From positions 1 through 11,097 of the forward strand of contig JAKLQB010000034.1 in NCBI GenBank assembly GCA_022013615.1: a stretch of 11,097 bases of DNA. Direction: 5' to 3'. A model generated the notes under the pieces. It ran no database searches. It was not told the origin of the DNA and saw only the letters and a program-made list of their open reading frames with translations. Positions 5,970-11,097 of the stretch are shown piece by piece. Position 1 is the stretch's first letter. The number at the start of each line of letters is the position of its first letter. The position numbers were made by a program, and so were the translations under genes. The DNA comes from Desulfobacterales bacterium (lineage in GTDB: Bacteria; Desulfobacterota; DSM-4660; Desulfatiglandales; Desulfatiglandaceae).

Positions 5970-8900
5970 ATGATCGAGAAAATCATCGAGCTTTCCATCA
6001 AGAACAAGTTCCTGGTGATCCTTGGGACCGTGTTTATCATTCTGGGCGGCCTCTATGCCATGTTGAAGATCCCCCTGGATGCTATCCCGGACCTCTCCGA
6101 TGTCCAGGTCATCATTCTTACAGAATACCCCGGTCAGGCACCCCAGGTGGTGGAGGACCAGGTAACCTACCCCCTTACAACGGCTATGCTGTCTGTACCT
6201 TTTGCCAAGGTGGTGCGGGGCTACTCATTTTTCGGCTACTCTTTCGTTTACATCATCTTTGAAGACGGCACCGACATGTACTGGGCACGGAGCCGTGTAC
6301 TGGAGTATCTGAATTTTGTTTCCGGCCGACTGCCTGAAGGAGTCAACCCCACATTGGGGCCGGATGCCACCGGTGTGGGTTGGGTTTACGAGTACATACT
6401 GGAAAGCGACCGGCACGACCTGGCTCAACTGCGCTCTATCCAGGACTGGTTTTTGCGTTTTGAACTCGCAAGTGTCCCCGGGGTTGCAGAGGTGGCCTCC
6501 ATTGGTGGTTATGTTAAGCAGTACCAGGTGATTGTGGACCCCAACAAGTTAATTGCCTTTAATATTCCACTTCAAAAGATCAGGATGGCCATTCAACGCA
6601 GCAACAATGACGTGGGTGGCAGGCTGGTTGAGATGGGCGAAACCGAGTTTATGGTCCGGGGCCTGGGATACATCAAAGGCATAGAGGACCTCCAAAACAT
6701 TCCTCTGGGAGCAGGTCAACACGGGACTCCCATTTTGCTCCGTAACGTGGCCACCATCAAGATTGGTCCGGAGCTCAGGCGTGGCCTTGCCGACTACAAC
6801 GGTACCGGAGAAGCGGTAGGGGGCATCGTTGTGATGCGCTATGGAGAGAATGCCTTGGAGGTTATACAAAATGTCAAGAAAAGACTGGAGCAACTCAAGA
6901 CAGGCCTGCCCAATGGGGTCCTCATCAAGAGCGTCTATGACCGCTCTTCTCTGATACTCAGGGCCGTTGACAACCTTAAGAAAACCCTCATAGAAGAAAG
7001 CCTGGTAGTAGCGATTGTGTGCGTCATCTTCCTGCTTCATCTGCGCAGTGCCCTGGTGATCATCTTCACCCTGCCGGTGGCCGTGCTCATTAGCTTCATT
7101 ATCATGGAAAGGCAGGGAATCAACGCCAACATCATGAGTCTCGGGGGCATTGCCATTGCCGTGGGGGCAATGGTGGACGCGGCAATCGTCATGATCGAAA
7201 ACGCGCACAAGCACATCGAGCAGGAAGGTGGGAAAAAGCCCCACTGGGAACTGATCCTGAATGCCGCTAAGGAGGTTGGGCCGGCCCTTTTCTTCTCCCT
7301 GCTGATTATCTCCATCAGTTTCCTGCCTGTATTCACCTTAGAGGCTCAAGAAGGGCGTCTCTTCAGCCCCCTGGCCTTTACCAAGACCTACGCCATGTTC
7401 GGCTCGGCGCTCCTTGCCATCACTATTGTACCGGTTCTTATGGGCTACCTGATCCGCGGAAAAATCCGGCCCGAAAGAAAAAATCCGGTGAACCGATTCC
7501 TGATCTGGATCTACCACCCAATCATCAAGCTGGTGCTCAAGGCCAAGATTCTGGTGGTGTTGCTGGCGGTTGTGGTCATGGCCTTGACCTTCATCCCATG
7601 GAAGCGGATCGGCTCCGAGTTCATGCCACCGCTTAATGAAGGAGATCTGCTCTATATGCCAACCACTCTTCCGGGTATCTCCATCACCAAGGCCAAGGAA
7701 CTCCTGCAACAGACGGACCGTATTATCGCCTCTTTCCCCGAAGTCCACCACGTCTTTGGCAAGGTCGGCCGGGCGGAGACAGCCACTGACCCTGCCCCTC
7801 TGTCCATGATCGAGACTACCATCATGCTGAAACCCGAGTCTGAATGGAGGGAGGGAATGACCATCAAAAAGCTGGTCGATGAACTGGATAAGGCCATCCA
7901 GTTCCCGGGTTTGACCAATGCCTGGACCATGCCCATCAAGACCAGGACAGATATGCTTTCCACCGGGATTAAGACACCGGTGGGGATCAAGATTATGGGG
8001 GATGACCTGCAGATCTTAAGCGATCTGGGAGAGAAGGTGGAGGCAGTACTCAGGGATGTACCTGGAACGCTTAGTGTCTATTCGGAGCGGGTTACCGGCG
8101 GCAATTTTCTGGACTTTCATATTAAACGCTTAGAGGCCGCACGATATGGGCTTACAGTTGGAGATGTTCAAGACATTATCATGACCGCGGTTGGAGGAAT
8201 GAATATCACCCAGACTGTTGAAGGCCTGGAGCGCTACCCGGTAAACCTGCGCTATGGCTCCGAACTCAGGGATACGCCGGAAAAATTGCGGCGCATCCTG
8301 GTTCCCACTCCAACGGGCGCCCAGGTGCCTATAACTCAATTAGCCGATATTCGTATCGTCAAGGGTCCGCCTGTCATCAAAAGCGAGAATGCACGGAACA
8401 ATGCCTGGGTCTACGTAGACATTAGAGACATTGACGTGGGGACCTATGTGAAAAAGGCGCGGAAGGTGGTAGGGGAGAAAATCAAATTGCCGCCTGGCTA
8501 CAGCATGGTATGGAGCGGGCAGTACGAATACATGGTGAGGGCGCAGAAGCGTCTTATGATCGTTGTGCCGCTGACCCTGATCATCATCTTCCTGTTACTC
8601 TACTTCAACTTCAGGAACATTGGCGAGAGCCTCATTGTCATGCTGAGTGTACCCTTTTCTCTCACCGGTGGTCTGTGGCTTATGTATCTTCTGGGCTATG
8701 ACATGAGTGTGGCCGTAGGAGTGGGGTTCATTGCCTTAGCCGGGGTTGCTGCTGAGACTGGGGTAGTGATGCTGGTTTACCTGGACCTTTCATACCGGAA
8801 GTTTAAAGGTCAGCATGGAGAGAGATTCAATCGCAGCCATTTATACGAGTCTATAGAGCAAGGCACGGCGCTGCGGCTGCGGCCTATAATGATGACCGTC

Positions 8901-9074
8901 ATTACCACTACGGCGGGGCTCATGCCCATCATGTGGAGCCACGGCACCGGCTCTCAGGTCATGAAGCGCATAGCTGCCCCCATGGTGGGGGGCATGGTAA
9001 GCGCCACCATACTCACTCTGATTGTGGTGCCTGCAATCTACGGGCTATGGAAGGGATGGCGGTTGAAAAACTAA
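5970..9074 (+). CDS. cusA: Heavy-metal RND efflux pump, Cu(I)/Ag(I) type (CusA-like)
   Basis: This is the proton-driven inner-membrane pump, 1034 residues, full length for the HME-RND family. The start has AAAGGA at 5957-5962, 7 nt upstream. Family landmarks: D-A-I-P-D-L-S-D-V-Q-V near the N-terminus, G-A-M-V-D-A-A-I-V-M-I-E-N around D403 in helix 4, and A-A-E-T-G-V-V-M-L around E929. From memory of E. coli CusA, its metal-binding methionines M573, M623 and M672 align with M563 (L-L-Y-M-P), M613 (A-P-L-S-M-I-E) and M662 (R-T-D-M-L-S-T-G-I-K), with identical 50- and 49-residue spacing, and E625 aligns with E615. That supports Cu(I)/Ag(I) rather than Zn/Co/Cd (CzcA) export. D403 and E929 match the proton-relay residues D405 and E939, but the third, K984, aligns with I973. 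The closely packed gene set with adaptor and outer-membrane factor makes a complete pump. Confidence 0.95.
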   Translation: MIEKIIELSIKNKFLVILGTVFIILGGLYAMLKIPLDAIPDLSDVQVIILTEYPGQAPQVVEDQVTYPLTTAMLSVPFAKVVRGYSFFGYSFVYIIFEDGTDMYWARSRVLEYLNFVSGRLPEGVNPTLGPDATGVGWVYEYILESDRHDLAQLRSIQDWFLRFELASVPGVAEVASIGGYVKQYQVIVDPNKLIAFNIPLQKIRMAIQRSNNDVGGRLVEMGETEFMVRGLGYIKGIEDLQNIPLGAGQHGTPILLRNVATIKIGPELRRGLADYNGTGEAVGGIVVMRYGENALEVIQNVKKRLEQLKTGLPNGVLIKSVYDRSSLILRAVDNLKKTLIEESLVVAIVCVIFLLHLRSALVIIFTLPVAVLISFIIMERQGINANIMSLGGIAIAVGAMVDAAIVMIENAHKHIEQEGGKKPHWELILNAAKEVGPALFFSLLIISISFLPVFTLEAQEGRLFSPLAFTKTYAMFGSALLAITIVPVLMGYLIRGKIRPERKNPVNRFLIWIYHPIIKLVLKAKILVVLLAVVVMALTFIPWKRIGSEFMPPLNEGDLLYMPTTLPGISITKAKELLQQTDRIIASFPEVHHVFGKVGRAETATDPAPLSMIETTIMLKPESEWREGMTIKKLVDELDKAIQFPGLTNAWTMPIKTRTDMLSTGIKTPVGIKIMGDDLQILSDLGEKVEAVLRDVPGTLSVYSERVTGGNFLDFHIKRLEAARYGLTVGDVQDIIMTAVGGMNITQTVEGLERYPVNLRYGSELRDTPEKLRRILVPTPTGAQVPITQLADIRIVKGPPVIKSENARNNAWVYVDIRDIDVGTYVKKARKVVGEKIKLPPGYSMVWSGQYEYMVRAQKRLMIVVPLTLIIIFLLLYFNFRNIGESLIVMLSVPFSLTGGLWLMYLLGYDMSVAVGVGFIALAGVAAETGVVMLVYLDLSYRKFKGQHGERFNRSHLYESIEQGTALRLRPIMMTVITTTAGLMPIMWSHGTGSQVMKRIAAPMVGGMVSATILTLIVVPAIYGLWKGWRLKN

Positions 9075-9095
9075 ATTGCGTATGGGAACTTCATC

Positions 9096-10808
9096 ATGAT
9101 CAAAACCCTAAAACAACGTCTGGCTCTCTTTTTAATACTTCCCGTTGCATTTTTTCTTTTTCTTACCGGTTTTTTTGGTTTTCTCTATGCAAGGGGAATT
9201 ATGCTGGATGAGTGGCGAGAAGCCGCGATCCTTAAAATGCAGCGTGCTGCTCACCATATAGATATGAGACTAAACCGACCGGTTGAGTGGATTAATATGT
9301 TCCATAAAACGAGCGGCTACAGAGGAGATTTTGCGATCCAGGAATGGCTGATTAATCAGTTAAAAGAACTGGAAGGGATCACAAAAGTCAATCTGGAGTG
9401 GTTTGAAGATAGGTTAGAACATGTGCCCATGATGAATTATGGACCCCGCATGTCCGGAAGAGGAATGATGGGCTTTCACCGGACGAGAATATCAGAAATA
9501 ACACCCCCACATTACAATACTCAGACAGGAGAGGAAACAGTTACGCTGATTTCAGATCTTAAGGATGAATCAGACAGATTGGTTGGCAGGCTGGAAGTTT
9601 CGCTCCGTTTTGATTACCTCATGCAGGATATTGTAAAGTTAGGTTGGTGGCAAAGTGAGTTGGCCTGTCTGGTGGATCAATCAGGTCGGTATATAGCTCA
9701 TACTAAAGCGATGGAAGGTCGTACCCAACTTGGAGAAACGAACGACCCCGTTGAACTGGCGGTCCTGGAAAATATGAAAGAAAAGCCATTTGGAACCTAT
9801 CTTGGCCCTGGGCATCCTCCGGATTTAGTGAGCGGCTTTTACAGGATTAAACAGGCCCCATGGGTTATTGTAATGTTTGCTCCAGGTGAAAAGATTTTTG
9901 CTTCTATTGTTAAATTTCGCTTCTATTACGCTATAGCCGGGACAATCTCTATTTTTTTTATCTTATTGATTATTAGATTTGTTGCAGGAAAAATGGCCCG
10001 CTCGATAAAGGAAATTTCTCAGGCTGCGGAACAGATCGCAGGGGGCAATTACATTGATCCACTTTCTGCAAAAGGCAGGGATGAAATTGCTCAATTGACA
10101 CACAGCTTCAACACCATGGTTGAAGGCTTGAAAGAAAGGGATTTTATTAGTAATACCTTCGGACGGTACGTGGACCAGGAGATTGCCAGGGAATTGATGC
10201 GCCGTCCGGAAGCAAGCCGTCTGGGTGGGGAAAAGCGCAAGGTTGCCATTTTAATGTCTGATATTCGGGGTTTTACGCCTCTGTCGGAATCCCTGAGCCC
10301 AGAGGTGACAATAAGCATCTTAAATAACTATTTTTCCCACATCATAGAAATCGCCCAAAAACATCACGGGATAATTGTGGATTTTTTTGGCGATAGTATG
10401 CTTGTCTTTTTTGATCCTCTCGAAGGTCCTGTTGAGCCTGTGATATATCGGGCCGTATGCTGCGCTCTTGAAATGCAGGGAAGTATGGAGCAATTCAATG
10501 GGGAGATGGGGGCAAAGGGGCTTCCTGAACTTAAGATGGGTATTGGTGTAAACACCGGCGAAGTGGTAGTGGGAAATATTGGCTCTGAATCCAGGGCCAA
10601 GTATGGGATTGTGGGCTCAGCCGTAAACATCACCCAGCGCATTCAATCCGCAGCCAAAGGGGACGAGGTGGTTATATCCGATTCTGTTTATCGTTATATT
10701 GATAAGGACACCATAATCAAAAAATCTTTTGAGGTTCCATTAAAGGGTTTACAAGGAGAGACCAAGCTGCACGTGGTCAAGGAGATTAAATGCCAGCCCA
10801 CCTTATAG
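9096..10808 (+). CDS. Membrane class III adenylate/guanylate cyclase with cache-like sensor and HAMP domain
   Basis: This 570-residue receptor cyclase makes a cyclic nucleotide in response to a signal outside the cytoplasm. Helix 1 (about 9-34) and helix 2 (about 276-298) bracket a roughly 240-residue extracytoplasmic region of cache type; its membrane-proximal half carries V-D-Q-S-G-R-Y-I-A-H and R-I-K-Q-A-P-W-V-I. A HAMP domain follows (about 293-348), then the linker F-G-R-Y-V-D-Q-E-I-A and a catalytic domain at about 380-560. Metal aspartates D389 (S-D-I-R-G-F) and D433 (F-G-D-S-M) and transition-state N511 and R515 are present, so catalysis is expected. The two base-selecting positions, Lys and Asp/Thr in typical adenylate cyclases, are D429 and G504, so ATP versus GTP use is uncertain. 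Residues 109-128 hold five Met and two His, a possible Cu/Ag site. The gene lies 21 nt after the pump with only a weak ribosome site (GGGA), so it is probably cotranscribed. I give no symbol. Confidence 0.92.
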   Translation: MIKTLKQRLALFLILPVAFFLFLTGFFGFLYARGIMLDEWREAAILKMQRAAHHIDMRLNRPVEWINMFHKTSGYRGDFAIQEWLINQLKELEGITKVNLEWFEDRLEHVPMMNYGPRMSGRGMMGFHRTRISEITPPHYNTQTGEETVTLISDLKDESDRLVGRLEVSLRFDYLMQDIVKLGWWQSELACLVDQSGRYIAHTKAMEGRTQLGETNDPVELAVLENMKEKPFGTYLGPGHPPDLVSGFYRIKQAPWVIVMFAPGEKIFASIVKFRFYYAIAGTISIFFILLIIRFVAGKMARSIKEISQAAEQIAGGNYIDPLSAKGRDEIAQLTHSFNTMVEGLKERDFISNTFGRYVDQEIARELMRRPEASRLGGEKRKVAILMSDIRGFTPLSESLSPEVTISILNNYFSHIIEIAQKHHGIIVDFFGDSMLVFFDPLEGPVEPVIYRAVCCALEMQGSMEQFNGEMGAKGLPELKMGIGVNTGEVVVGNIGSESRAKYGIVGSAVNITQRIQSAAKGDEVVISDSVYRYIDKDTIIKKSFEVPLKGLQGETKLHVVKEIKCQPTL

Positions 10809-10809
10809 G

Positions 10810-10837
10810 CTTGCTTTCAGTTTTAGAAAGGGAGGCT
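10810..10837 (+). terminator. Imperfect hairpin after the cyclase gene
   Basis: CTTTC and GAAAG pair around an AGTTTTA loop, extendable by CTT/GAG (one G-U) across a mismatch. It lies directly after the cyclase stop. It lacks a following T-run, so termination efficiency is doubtful; the larger inverted-repeat region downstream may contribute. Confidence 0.3.
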
Positions 10838-10854
10838 TAGTACAGACCTCGTTA

Positions 10855-10886
10855 AGTGGTTAAGAAGTTGAGTGGTTAAGTAGTTG
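10855..10886. repeat. 16-bp tandem repeat, two copies
   Basis: AGTGGTTAAGAAGTTG is followed directly by AGTGGTTAAGTAGTTG, a 15 of 16 match. Each half is itself a loose 8-bp unit of the form AGTnGTTn, the same period as the octamer arrays further right. It starts immediately after the left outer inverted repeat. Confidence 0.8.
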
Positions 10887-10932
10887 TTCTCGTTTGTTTT
10901 TGTACAGTTTGCATGAAAATTGGACACTCGTA

Positions 10933-10962
10933 GAATTCAGGAATTCAGGAATTCAGGAATTG
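10933..10962. repeat. Octamer tandem array GAATTCAG, about 3.7 copies
   Basis: Three exact GAATTCAG units (10933-10940, 10941-10948, 10949-10956) are followed by a partial unit GAATTG. It forms the left inner arm of the inverted-repeat region. Confidence 0.85.
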
Positions 10963-10983
10963 AAATATGAATCTTTTCCTTAT

Positions 10984-11023
10984 CTTAATCCCTCAATCCC
11001 TAAATTCACAATTCCTCAATTTG
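10984..11023. repeat. Degenerate octamer array, inverted relative to the left arm
   Basis: Reading in steps of 8 from 10984 gives CTTAATCC, CTCAATCC, CTAAATTC, ACAATTCC, TCAATTTG. The reverse complement of the first units is GGATTnAG, close to the GAATTCAG unit at 10933-10962. The two arrays therefore look like diverged versions of one 8-bp repeat in opposite orientation, separated by about 20 bp. Confidence 0.6.
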
Positions 11024-11097
11024 GCTCCATATAGCCATTATGATGAGGATGGTGTCCAAAAATCGGACCTAGTTCTTAGATCAAATAACGAGGTCTG

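Larger units (their letters stand above)
10843..11097. repeat. Nested inverted-repeat element, possibly a MITE-like unit
   Basis: CAGACCTCGTTA at 10843-10854 is the exact reverse complement of the last 12 bases of the window (11086-11097). Inside it, TTGGACAC at 10920-10927 pairs with GTGTCCAA at 11052-11059, and TTCAGGAATTG at 10952-10962 pairs with CAATTCCTCAA at 11009-11019 with one mismatch. The three pairs are in nested order, so the roughly 255-bp stretch could fold into an interrupted long hairpin. The right end coincides with the window edge, so the outer repeat may be longer. It contains no coding frame I would support. A decayed MITE-like element, an insertion-sequence remnant or a structured termination region are all possible; no transposase is visible. 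Confidence 0.55.

Noticed and set aside
6549..7244. 231-codon open frame on the minus strand opposite the pump gene
   Set aside because: It lies wholly inside the strongly coding cusA-like gene, is rich in His/Asp as expected of antisense to this codon pattern, and shows no family motif.
10933..11023. Octamer arrays as a CRISPR-like repeat
   Set aside because: Units are 8 bp, directly adjacent and without spacers; no cas gene is present.

Overview
The window is bacterial and Gram-negative: it encodes a complete tripartite envelope efflux pump (outer-membrane factor, periplasmic adaptor, inner-membrane RND pump). The gene mix is a PP2C phosphatase, a Hanks-type kinase fused to a formylglycine-generating-enzyme (FGE)-like domain, a HAMP-cyclase and a heavy-metal RND pump, with mid-range base composition. 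This fits Desulfobacterota (former deltaproteobacteria) or a neighbouring lineage, but no sequence here fixes the taxon, so that is an inference. All six intact genes lie on the + strand.

Layout. Positions 1-250 hold no assignable gene. At 251-421 is a tiny reading frame with a strong ribosome binding site. It starts like a PepSY-associated membrane protein but meets an in-frame TGA after 26 codons, so it looks like a gene remnant. A good sigma-70-like promoter (384-412) lies inside the remnant and leads into a PP2C phosphatase (435-1211). A membrane Ser/Thr kinase whose extracytoplasmic half is an FGE-like domain follows (1236-3119). Next is a Cu(I)/Ag(I)-type CusCBA set: outer-membrane factor (3208-4506), adaptor with a heavy-metal-binding domain (4612-5949) and RND pump (5970-9074). 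A class III nucleotide cyclase with a cache-like extracytoplasmic sensor and a HAMP domain closes the run (9096-10808). The last 290 bases are non-coding and hold nested inverted repeats built partly from 8-bp tandem units.

How the parts may work together. The pump keeps the three methionines of the CusA copper/silver site, so Cu(I)/Ag(I) is the best substrate guess. No classical metal regulator (CueR, CusRS, CopY) is visible. The two flanking transmembrane signalling proteins each carry a short Met/His cluster in the part predicted to lie outside the cytoplasm: H-M-E-M-M-H at residues 536-541 of the kinase, and five Met plus two His between residues 109 and 128 of the cyclase. The main hypothesis is therefore a metal-defence island in which envelope copper or silver is reported inward by protein phosphorylation (reversed by the PP2C) and by a cyclic nucleotide. 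The motifs and gene order are seen directly; the functional coupling is inference.
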